Below, in pieces: positions 32,506 through 40,411 of a stretch of DNA of 64,000 nt. The stretch comes from Rosettibacter sp964572725. GTDB taxonomy: Bacteria; Bacteroidota; Ignavibacteria; Ignavibacteriales; Melioribacteraceae. Each line of letters begins with the position of its first letter. Position 1 is the first letter of the stretch. A program made the position numbers and the translations under genes. The DNA lies in NCBI GenBank assembly GCA_964572725.1, contig CAZNFW010000010.1, positions 8,371 to 72,370 of the forward strand, in the 5' to 3' direction. The notes beneath the pieces are model-generated. The model saw nothing but the letters and a program-made list of their open reading frames with translations, was not told where the DNA came from and made no database searches.

Positions 32506-35121
32506 ATGACATCAAATGAAATAAGACAACAATTTTTAGATTTCTTTGTTAATAAAGGACACAAACTTGTGCCAAGTGCGCCCGTAGTACCTCATGGCGA
32601 TCCAACTCTTCTATTTACAAATGCAGGCATGAATCAATTTAAAGATGTATTTCTCGGAATTGGTACAAGAGATTATAAAAGAGCCGTCGACACACAAAAA
32701 TGTATAAGAGTTTCCGGCAAACATAATGACCTCGAAGAAGTTGGATATGACACATATCACCACACTTTTTTTGAAATGCTTGGCAATTGGTCTTTTGGAG
32801 ATTATTACAAGAAAGAAGCAATTCAATGGGCATGGGAATTATTAACTGAAGTATGGAAACTACCAAAAGAAAGACTCTGGGCAACTGTATTTAGAACAGA
32901 TGATGAAGCTTATAATTTATGGAAAGAAGTTACGGATATTAATCCTTCACATATATTGAGATTCGATGAAAAAGATAATTTCTGGGAAATGGGTGAAACC
33001 GGTCCATGCGGACCTTGCTCAGAAATTCACATTAATTTAAGTGATGATTATGAAAATCCCGCATGGGTTAATGCAGGAAAACCAGAATGTATTGAAATCT
33101 GGAATCTTGTTTTTATTCAGTATAATCGTGATGAAAATGGTATTCTTCACGAACTCCCCGCAAAACACGTCGATACTGGAATGGGCTTCGAAAGAATTAC
33201 AGCAGTACTTCAGGGAAAAAAATCAAATTATGATACAGATATATTTACTCCTATAATTAATTCAATAGAAAATTTGTCGGGATTAAAATATAATTATTAT
33301 TTACCAGCTGAAGATAAATCTACGGAAGGTTTAACTAATATTGCAATGAGAGTAATAGCAGACCATATCAGAACTCTCACTTTTGCAATTGCTGATGGAG
33401 CTGTGCCAAGCAACGATGGAAGAGGTTATGTGCTTAGAAGATTATTAAGAAGAGCATCAAGATATGGCAGAAAAATAAATCTAAAAGAACCATTTTTATA
33501 CAAACTCGTAGAAACAGTTGTAAAAAATTTTTCAAATGTTTTCCCTGAAATAAAAGAAAATCAATCTAAGATTGAAAAAATCATAAAAGCTGAAGAAGAA
33601 AGTTTTAATTTAACTCTTGATAGAGGTATAGAATTATTTGAAAACTTAATTGGAAAATTGAAAGAGAAAAATCAAAAGGTAATTCCTGGCGAAGAAGTTT
33701 TTAAACTGTATGATACTTATGGATTCCCTGTTGATTTAACAAATGTTATGGCAAGAGAAAATGGTTTTACAATTGATGAAACCCGATTTAATCAATTAAT
33801 GGAAAAACAAAAAGAAAGAGCAAGACAATCAACAAAAGAAAAATTAAGCGGTGCAAATGTAATTATTAATTCAACAGATGATTTTGAAATTTCATCAACC
33901 AACCCGACTGAATTTACAGGCTATGATGAACTTAAGTCAGAAGCTGAGGTTATTGGAATTAAAAATGAAAATGGAAAATCCTTTGTCATCTTAAATAAAT
34001 CACCATTTTATGTTGAATCAGGTGGGCAGATAAGTGACACTGGCAACATTATTATTAACGATACCCATCTTCCTGTTATAAATTTAATAAAAATTAATAA
34101 TCAGGTTATTCACATAGTTGAAAACGATTCGAAGATAAAAATTAATATCGGGGATAAAGTTATTGCTGCAGTTGAAGAAAAAAGAAGATGGGATATAATG
34201 AGAAATCATTCAGCAACTCATTTTCTTCATAAAGCATTGAGAGATATTTTAGGCAGTCATGTTCAGCAGTCAGGTTCTTATGTTGGTCCAGACAGACTTC
34301 GTTTCGATTTCAGTCACTTTCAAAAATTAACAGACACTGAAATCGATGCAATTGAGTCTTTAATTAATGAAAAACTAAGAGAAAATTTACCACTTATCCA
34401 TCACAGGAATATTCCATTTGATGAAGCAAAAAAGATGGGGGCATTAATGTTCTTTGGTGATAAGTACGGCGATAAAGTAAATGTAGTTCAATTTGGAAAT
34501 TATACAATGGAATTTTGCGGCGGAACTCATGTTAAAAATAGTTCTCAAATAGGCTTATTAAAAATTGTTAGCGAATCATCCATTGCAAGCGGAATAAGAA
34601 GAATTGAAGCAGTTACTGGTGCAGGAGTGGAAAAATTTATTAAAGAACAGGAATCAAAAATTAAGCACAAAGAAGAACTTTATGAAAAACTTCTTGAAGA
34701 AAAGAAAAAACTTGAAAAAGAATTATCTGAACTAAAGCTTAAAGAAAAGTTAAGTGTAATAGATTCCATAATTAAAAATTCTGTTGATGTAAATGGAATC
34801 AAAATTTTAAAAGGAAAAGTTTCTGCAGATAATATGGATGAATTAAAACTAATGGGCGACGAATTAAGAAACAAAGTAAAAAGCGGGATTGGTTTATTAA
34901 TCTCAGAAATTGATAAAAAAGTTGGAATTGTCTGCATAGTTACAGATGATTTAATTAAAGATAAAAAAATATCTGCAGGAAAAATTGTAGGCGAGGTAGC
35001 AAAAATTGTAGGCGGTGGCGGTGGTGGAAGACCTCATCTTGCAACTGCAGGCGGAAAAGATATTAGCAAAATTGATGAAGCATTAAATAACTTTGAAAAA
35101 ATTATTACAGCTTTATCATAA
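32506..35121 (+). CDS. alaS: Alanine-tRNA ligase
   Basis: Charges tRNA-Ala. Catalytic class II core begins TSNEIRQQFLDFFVNKGHKLVPSAPVVP and includes FTNAGMNQFKDVFLG and the motif TYHHTFFEMLGNWSFGDY. The editing domain keeps the zinc-binding HSATHFLH and CGGTHV motifs, followed by a coiled coil and the C-terminal DHHA1 domain with GGGGGGRPHLATAGG. With the ATG at 32506 it has 871 residues, the normal length. The frame extends to a TTG at 32473, but the added residues are not conserved. Confidence 0.97.
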   Translation: MTSNEIRQQFLDFFVNKGHKLVPSAPVVPHGDPTLLFTNAGMNQFKDVFLGIGTRDYKRAVDTQKCIRVSGKHNDLEEVGYDTYHHTFFEMLGNWSFGDYYKKEAIQWAWELLTEVWKLPKERLWATVFRTDDEAYNLWKEVTDINPSHILRFDEKDNFWEMGETGPCGPCSEIHINLSDDYENPAWVNAGKPECIEIWNLVFIQYNRDENGILHELPAKHVDTGMGFERITAVLQGKKSNYDTDIFTPIINSIENLSGLKYNYYLPAEDKSTEGLTNIAMRVIADHIRTLTFAIADGAVPSNDGRGYVLRRLLRRASRYGRKINLKEPFLYKLVETVVKNFSNVFPEIKENQSKIEKIIKAEEESFNLTLDRGIELFENLIGKLKEKNQKVIPGEEVFKLYDTYGFPVDLTNVMARENGFTIDETRFNQLMEKQKERARQSTKEKLSGANVIINSTDDFEISSTNPTEFTGYDELKSEAEVIGIKNENGKSFVILNKSPFYVESGGQISDTGNIIINDTHLPVINLIKINNQVIHIVENDSKIKINIGDKVIAAVEEKRRWDIMRNHSATHFLHKALRDILGSHVQQSGSYVGPDRLRFDFSHFQKLTDTEIDAIESLINEKLRENLPLIHHRNIPFDEAKKMGALMFFGDKYGDKVNVVQFGNYTMEFCGGTHVKNSSQIGLLKIVSESSIASGIRRIEAVTGAGVEKFIKEQESKIKHKEELYEKLLEEKKKLEKELSELKLKEKLSVIDSIIKNSVDVNGIKILKGKVSADNMDELKLMGDELRNKVKSGIGLLISEIDKKVGIVCIVTDDLIKDKKISAGKIVGEVAKIVGGGGGGRPHLATAGGKDISKIDEALNNFEKIITALS

Positions 35122-35199
35122 AAATTAACTTGATAATTACCTCAACGATTTTATTGCCAATTTTTTTTATATTGATTTAGAATAATTCAAACTGCTCTT

Positions 35200-36540
35200 A
35201 TGAACGACTACAAAATATTAATTGCCGATGACGACGAAACACTCTGCTACCTGCTCAAAGAAGAACTTGTAAACGAAGGTTACAGCGTGGATGTTGTTTA
35301 TGATGGAAAAGATGCAATCGAAAATCTAAAAAGAAAACAGTATGATGTTCTGCTTCTTGACCTTGAGATGAGAGAAGTTCATGGAGAAAAAGTACTAAAT
35401 TTTGTTCAGGAAAATTTCCCCTCAACTCAAGTAATAGTTTTAACAGCAAAATCCGATATTCGAACTGCAATTGACTGCATTAAACAGGGTGCATACGATT
35501 TTATTACAAAACCTTATGAATTTGGGCAGCTCTGCGTTACAATTGAAAGAGCCATTGAACATCGTGACTTGATTCTGCGAAATAAAATTCTCAGCTCTAA
35601 AGTTCAAGCATCTCAGTCAAACATTATTGGTGAGAGCGACAGCATTAAAGAAGTAATTCGACTTGCAGAAAGAGCTGCTAAATCAGATTCAAATATTTTA
35701 CTTGAAGGTGAAACCGGAACAGGTAAAGAACTTTTTGCAGAATTCATACACAAAAATTCAAACAGAGCCGATAAACCGTTCGTTGCAATAAATTGTGCTT
35801 CTTTGCCTGACCAGCTAATCGAAAGTGAATTATTCGGTTATGAAAAAGGTGCTTTCACTGATGCTAAAACTTCTAAACAGGGGCTTGTTGAAATTGCCAA
35901 CGGTGGAACTTTATTCCTCGATGAAATTGGGGAATTAAGTTTAAATCTTCAGCCCAAACTTTTAAGATTTCTTGAAAATGGTGAATTCAGAAGAATCGGC
36001 GGAATTACTAATTTAAGTTCCTCAGTAAGAGTTATTGGAGCAACAAATAAAAACCTAATGGAAGAAGCAGAAAAGAAAAACTTTAGACGTGACCTTCTTT
36101 TTAGATTGAATGTAATTACTCTTAAAATTCCACCCTTACGTGAACGGCAGAACGATGTTCTGCTTTTAGCTGAATACTTTCTTCAAAAGAAATCTCCAAT
36201 CAGAGCTACAAAAAAATTATCAGAAGAAGCAAAAAAAGAATTAATGAGATACAATTTCCCCGGTAATGTAAGAGAACTTGAACATATGATTGAAAGGGCT
36301 ATAATTTTTTCTGATAGTGATACTATTTATCCTAAAGACCTTAACATTCCAAAAGATGATTTTGATTTTACGAACTTTGTAAAAGATGATGGAACCATTA
36401 TGTCTCTCGAAGAAGTTGAAAAAATTCATATTAAGAAAGCTCTCGATGCATTTAACTGGAACAGAGAAAATACAGCACGTGCACTCGGAATAAGTCAGAA
36501 AACTTTGTATACAAAAATTATTAAGTATAAACTAAAATAA
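35200..36540 (+). CDS. NtrC-family sigma-54 response regulator
   Basis: 446 residues: receiver domain (Asp54 in VLLLDLEM, with DD near the N-terminus and K in FITKPYEFG), AAA+ sigma-54 activator domain (Walker A GETGTGKELFAEFIH; Walker B GGTLFLDEIGELS; R-finger region RDLLFRLNVI) and a Fis-type helix-turn-helix (ENTARALGISQKTLYTKI). The loop that contacts sigma-54 reads GAFTDA (residues 217-222) rather than GAFTGA, a variant I associate with Bacteroidota-like regulators. Its stop is immediately followed by the ATG of a histidine kinase, its probable partner. Confidence 0.93.
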   Translation: MNDYKILIADDDETLCYLLKEELVNEGYSVDVVYDGKDAIENLKRKQYDVLLLDLEMREVHGEKVLNFVQENFPSTQVIVLTAKSDIRTAIDCIKQGAYDFITKPYEFGQLCVTIERAIEHRDLILRNKILSSKVQASQSNIIGESDSIKEVIRLAERAAKSDSNILLEGETGTGKELFAEFIHKNSNRADKPFVAINCASLPDQLIESELFGYEKGAFTDAKTSKQGLVEIANGGTLFLDEIGELSLNLQPKLLRFLENGEFRRIGGITNLSSSVRVIGATNKNLMEEAEKKNFRRDLLFRLNVITLKIPPLRERQNDVLLLAEYFLQKKSPIRATKKLSEEAKKELMRYNFPGNVRELEHMIERAIIFSDSDTIYPKDLNIPKDDFDFTNFVKDDGTIMSLEEVEKIHIKKALDAFNWNRENTARALGISQKTLYTKIIKYKLK

Positions 36541-37632
36541 ATGCATACAGAAGATAAAAGTCTTCCATTAAAACATCTTACTCACGATATCAATAACATT
36601 CTTACTCGAATTCTAAATAGTGTTGAACTTCTAAAGAAAAAAGTAAATAACTATGATGAAGTAAGTTCAATACTAAACAGTATTGAGAATAGCACTTATA
36701 TGGTCTCAGAAATTATTGAAGATGTTATTTCGGAAACTATTAACAAAACACCAAGAAAAAAAAGAATAAACATTAATCTTCTAATTAACGACCTCGCAAA
36801 TACAATTGGAATTCAACTTAAAGAAAAAATTAATTTCGTTTTAAAACTTGAACCTGAACTTAATTTCGTCGAAGGGAAATATTCAGATTTTTACAGGGTA
36901 ATGTTAAATCTTATTGTCAATGCATCCGAAGCAATTCAAGATAAGGGAACAATTACTATTTCTACTTCAAACATTGAATCAACCAGTACAGATATTGAAG
37001 AACTAAAACTTTTTGAAAATCAATCATTTATTCAAATTAAAGTTGCAGATACAGGAATTGGAATTGATTCATCAGCACTTCCTTATATTTTTGATGAAAA
37101 TTTTTCTACAAAGAGAAAATTGAAAAATCGCGGAATTGGTTTAACCATTGTGGATAAAATTATCAAAAGCTATAGTGGCTCAATCAAAGTAAAAAGCGAA
37201 GCAGGCAAAGGAACTGAATTTACTATTGTTCTGCCGGCAGTTAAATCCCGGGAAAAGAAAAATCATAATGGGAAAAAAACAATCTTAATTGCAGAAGATG
37301 AAATTATTCTTAGAGAATTATTATCAGAACTACTTGAATCCTATGGCTATAATGTTATAACTGCTTCTGATGGTAAGGATGTTATTTCGAAAATAAATTC
37401 TAAACTAATTCCGGATATTTTAATTGTTGACCAAAAAATGCCAGATTTAGATGGAATTACATGCATAAAAAAAGTAAAAGAAATATACGAAGATTTACCT
37501 GTTATACTTGCTACCGGTTCACAAAGTGATTTTTTTGAAGACACCAATTTGATGAACATTGTTAATAGAATTATTAACAAACCCTATAACATTGAAGAAA
37601 TGGTATCAATTATTAGAGAACTTATAGGATGA
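36541..37632 (+). CDS. Soluble hybrid histidine kinase with C-terminal receiver
   Basis: 363 residues without any sensor or membrane domain. The N-terminus already holds the phospho-acceptor helix (HLTHDINNILTRILNSVELL, probable His15), then the ATPase domain (N box NLIVNASEAI, G1 DTGIGI, G2 RGIGLTIVDKII) and a receiver domain with Asp297 (ILIVDQKMPDLDG). Begins at the base after the stop of the NtrC-type regulator. It may act as a cytoplasmic phosphorelay element taking its signal from another protein. A small methyltransferase gene follows after 12 nt. Confidence 0.88.
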   Translation: MHTEDKSLPLKHLTHDINNILTRILNSVELLKKKVNNYDEVSSILNSIENSTYMVSEIIEDVISETINKTPRKKRININLLINDLANTIGIQLKEKINFVLKLEPELNFVEGKYSDFYRVMLNLIVNASEAIQDKGTITISTSNIESTSTDIEELKLFENQSFIQIKVADTGIGIDSSALPYIFDENFSTKRKLKNRGIGLTIVDKIIKSYSGSIKVKSEAGKGTEFTIVLPAVKSREKKNHNGKKTILIAEDEIILRELLSELLESYGYNVITASDGKDVISKINSKLIPDILIVDQKMPDLDGITCIKKVKEIYEDLPVILATGSQSDFFEDTNLMNIVNRIINKPYNIEEMVSIIRELIG

Positions 37633-37644
37633 TTAAAAATATTT

Positions 37645-38352
37645 ATGAAAACAATTTTATTGCCCGGAATAACTCATCAAATTAAATTTTTATTTGAAAA
37701 TTTAAATACAAAATTAGAACAAATATTAGTAATTGGCTCAGGACATGAAAATATCGCCCTTGAAATTGCAAAGCACTATAACACGAAAGTAAGTTTAATT
37801 GTAGATGATTACGAATCATTCATAATATCAAGACTTGAATTAGGAAATAATCCCGATATAAATGTGGTTATTATGGAATATGAAAACACAGATTTTAACA
37901 ATAACCAATTTGATTTAATTTATGCTCAGGCTTCAATTTCTCTAATTAACCGTAACAAAATCATCAAAGAAGTAAAAAGAATTTTAAAACCGGATAGATA
38001 TTTCTGTGCAGGCGAACTTGTTTCTCTCAAAAAAGATACTCCCAAATTTATGAAAGATATTTTTGATACATCTGGTTTGTTGCCGTTATTTATTGATGAT
38101 TTAGAAAATTACTACACTGAAAGAAATTTCAAAGTAATAAACAAAATAGATTTGTCTGATACTCTTAAAGATTATTACTCGATTGCAGTTGAAAAATTAA
38201 AAATTGCCAGAGAAAAATTAGATGAGAAAGAAAAAGCATATTATAAAAAATTATTAAACAGATTCAGTCATGAATCAAATGTTTATTTAAAATTAGGCGG
38301 AAATAAATATCTTGGATTTTTTGCATTAATATTACAAAAGGGTAAAAATTGA
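37645..38352 (+). CDS. Class I SAM-dependent methyltransferase-like protein
   Basis: 235 residues with a Rossmann-type core: motif I region LEQILVIGSGHENIALEIAKHY, the acidic strand VSLIVDDYE, then FDLIYAQASISLINRNKIIKEVKRILKPDRYFCAGELV, the usual post-core of methyltransferase type 11 proteins (fD.i.....l......l.e..RvLKPgG). Motif I has GSGHENIA instead of a full GxGxG, so binding may be altered. The C-terminal 80 residues form a helical extension. Its stop overlaps the TTG start of the RNA methyltransferase that follows. Substrate unknown. Confidence 0.75.
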   Translation: MKTILLPGITHQIKFLFENLNTKLEQILVIGSGHENIALEIAKHYNTKVSLIVDDYESFIISRLELGNNPDINVVIMEYENTDFNNNQFDLIYAQASISLINRNKIIKEVKRILKPDRYFCAGELVSLKKDTPKFMKDIFDTSGLLPLFIDDLENYYTERNFKVINKIDLSDTLKDYYSIAVEKLKIAREKLDEKEKAYYKKLLNRFSHESNVYLKLGGNKYLGFFALILQKGKN

Positions 38353-39791
38353 AAAAAGGAGATTTAATAGAACTTGAAATTATTGATTATGCCTTCGAAG
38401 GAAAAGGAATAGCAAAAATTATAAAAGAAGTGCATTCACAGGAAGAAAGTAATCCAAAAAAATTTGTTGTTTTTGTCGACAGTTCTTATCCCGGAGACAA
38501 AATAATTGCGCAATTAACCAAAATCAAAAAAACATATGCTGAAGGTAAGTTAAAACAATTTATCGAAAAATCTCCGTATCGTGTGGAACCCAGATGTAAA
38601 TATTTTGGAATATGCGGCGGTTGCAAACAACAGGATCTCGATTATAAAATTCAATTAAAATACAAACAGGAACAGGTAATAGATATATTTGAAAAAATTG
38701 GTGGATTATCAAACTTCGAAATTAATACAATAATTCCTTCAGAAAATATTTTTTATTACAGAAATAAAATGGAATTTTCGTTTGCTACAAAAAGATGGCT
38801 TACAGAAAGTGAGATAGCTTCGATGCAGGAAGTTAAGGACAAAGATTTTGCTCTTGGCTTACACATTCCAAATTTTTTTGATAAGGTTCTTGATATTGAT
38901 GAATGTTTTCTGCAATCGGAATTAAGCAATAAAATTTTAAACTTTACAAGAAAATTCTTTAAAGAACGCAACACATCAATTTACTCCACACAAACACATT
39001 CTGGCTTTTTGAGAAATCTTGTAATACGCCAATCAGCACATACTAACGATATAATGGTAAATCTTGTTACCTCAGAAGAAAATGAAAAATTAATTTTAGA
39101 ATTTCGAGATGAATTATTAAATAATTTTCCTGAGATAACTGTTTTCGTAAACAACATTAACAAAAAAAAATCGCAGGTTGCTGTTGGTGATTATGAAAAA
39201 GTTTATCATGGCTCGGGTTACATTTATGATTTTATAGGAAATTATAAATTCAGAATTAGTGCTAATTCTTTTTTTCAAACAAATACACTCCAAGCTGAAA
39301 AACTTTATCAACTTGCAATGAATTTTGCTTCACTAAAGGGCAATGAAATTATATATGATTTATACTCGGGCGCAGGGACAATTCCAATTTTTATTTCAAA
39401 AAATGCTAAAGAAATTTATGGATTTGAAAGTGTTTCTTCTGCGGTTGCCGATGCAAATATAAATATCGAAATAAATAATGTTTCTAACTATTATCCATTG
39501 TTGTGGGATTTAAATAAATCATTACTGCCTTTTATAAAACAAAAAAAGCTGCCACATCCAGACATTGTAATTGCAGACCCTCCAAGAAATGGGATGAATC
39601 CTAAAACTGTAAACGACATTTTGCACTTAAATCCTGAAAAAATAATTTACATAAGCTGCAATCCGGCAACTCAGGCAAGGGACATAAAGCTTTTTTGTAA
39701 TGAAAAATATAAATTGATAAAAATTCAGCCTGTTGATATGTTTCCTCATACTTATCATATTGAAAATGTAGCTTTGCTTGAAAGAAAATAA
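38349..39791 (+). CDS. rlmD: 23S rRNA (uracil-C5)-methyltransferase, RumA/RlmD family
   Basis: 480 residues: N-terminal TRAM domain (GDLIELEIIDYAFEGKGIAKI), iron-sulfur ligands CKYFGICGGCKQQ, central domain and SAM methyltransferase domain with YDLYSGAGTIPIFISKNAKEIYGFE, DIVIADPPRNGM and the catalytic Cys in IIYISCNPATQARDI. FQTNT and SGAGT are typical for RumA-type enzymes. The start is TTG at 38349, overlapping the previous TGA, with AAAGGG upstream. Whether it modifies U1939 or U747 cannot be told from sequence alone, so the symbol is provisional. Confidence 0.9.
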   Translation: MKKGDLIELEIIDYAFEGKGIAKIIKEVHSQEESNPKKFVVFVDSSYPGDKIIAQLTKIKKTYAEGKLKQFIEKSPYRVEPRCKYFGICGGCKQQDLDYKIQLKYKQEQVIDIFEKIGGLSNFEINTIIPSENIFYYRNKMEFSFATKRWLTESEIASMQEVKDKDFALGLHIPNFFDKVLDIDECFLQSELSNKILNFTRKFFKERNTSIYSTQTHSGFLRNLVIRQSAHTNDIMVNLVTSEENEKLILEFRDELLNNFPEITVFVNNINKKKSQVAVGDYEKVYHGSGYIYDFIGNYKFRISANSFFQTNTLQAEKLYQLAMNFASLKGNEIIYDLYSGAGTIPIFISKNAKEIYGFESVSSAVADANINIEINNVSNYYPLLWDLNKSLLPFIKQKKLPHPDIVIADPPRNGMNPKTVNDILHLNPEKIIYISCNPATQARDIKLFCNEKYKLIKIQPVDMFPHTYHIENVALLERK

Positions 39792-39803
39792 ACTATCAAA
39801 AAA

Positions 39804-40352
39804 ATGAACGAAGAGATAAAAAAAAGAATTGAAAATATTTTCAGAAATTCTAATTCATCAGATGAATTATTCGATGCATTTGACGAAGCAATTAAGCTCA
39901 ATATAAATGATGTGGAAATTTATAAAGTTTTACTCGCCAATCCAGCTTTATCACTCGACGAAATAAAAATGTATACTGAAAAACTTTTGCGTGAACTTAC
40001 TGAACACAGATTCCAGATATCAATGTGGACAGCCAAAGTTTTTGAAAATCTTCAGAGTAATTTCGATTATCTTGAAAGCGCAATTAACTATTACATAAAA
40101 GCAATTCAAATTAATCCATCTTCACACGAACCTTTATTGGGACTACTTAAACTATACAATTATGATTTAGAACTTCCAACCAATAAAAAAATATTAAATA
40201 CAATCGAAGAAAATTTGCAGCAGGTAGAAATTAAAAGCAAAGTTTACTTTGCGCTTGCGAACTTATATAAAAAACTTGGCGACCATAAAAATGAAGCTAA
40301 ATATGCCGCTCTTGGTGAAAAAGCAATGGAGCAGGAAAGAAACAAAGAGTAA
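39804..40352 (+). CDS. TPR-like helical protein
   Basis: 182 residues, all-helical, with tetratricopeptide-like units: DYLESAINYYIKAIQINPSSHEPLLGLLKLY and VYFALANLYKKLGDHKNEAKYAALGEKAM. No signal peptide, so probably cytoplasmic and acting in protein-protein contacts. It follows the RNA methyltransferase by 12 nt and is the last gene of the plus-strand run that starts at alaS. No specific function is recognisable. Confidence 0.7.
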   Translation: MNEEIKKRIENIFRNSNSSDELFDAFDEAIKLNINDVEIYKVLLANPALSLDEIKMYTEKLLRELTEHRFQISMWTAKVFENLQSNFDYLESAINYYIKAIQINPSSHEPLLGLLKLYNYDLELPTNKKILNTIEENLQQVEIKSKVYFALANLYKKLGDHKNEAKYAALGEKAMEQERNKE

Positions 40353-40366
40353 TCTATTCCTGATAT

Positions 40367-40411
40367 CTTTACAATTTTATTTTCTATTAATAATAGTATC
40401 CAATTGTAAAG
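40367..40411. terminator. Probable bidirectional terminator, partly inside the patatin gene end
   Basis: CTTTACAATT (40367-40376) and its exact complement AATTGTAAAG (40402-40411) enclose a second palindromic core CTATTA-A-TAATAG (40384-40396). It lies between the convergent TPR gene and the patatin gene and overlaps the last codons of the latter. GC is low, so the terminator strength is uncertain. Confidence 0.5.
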
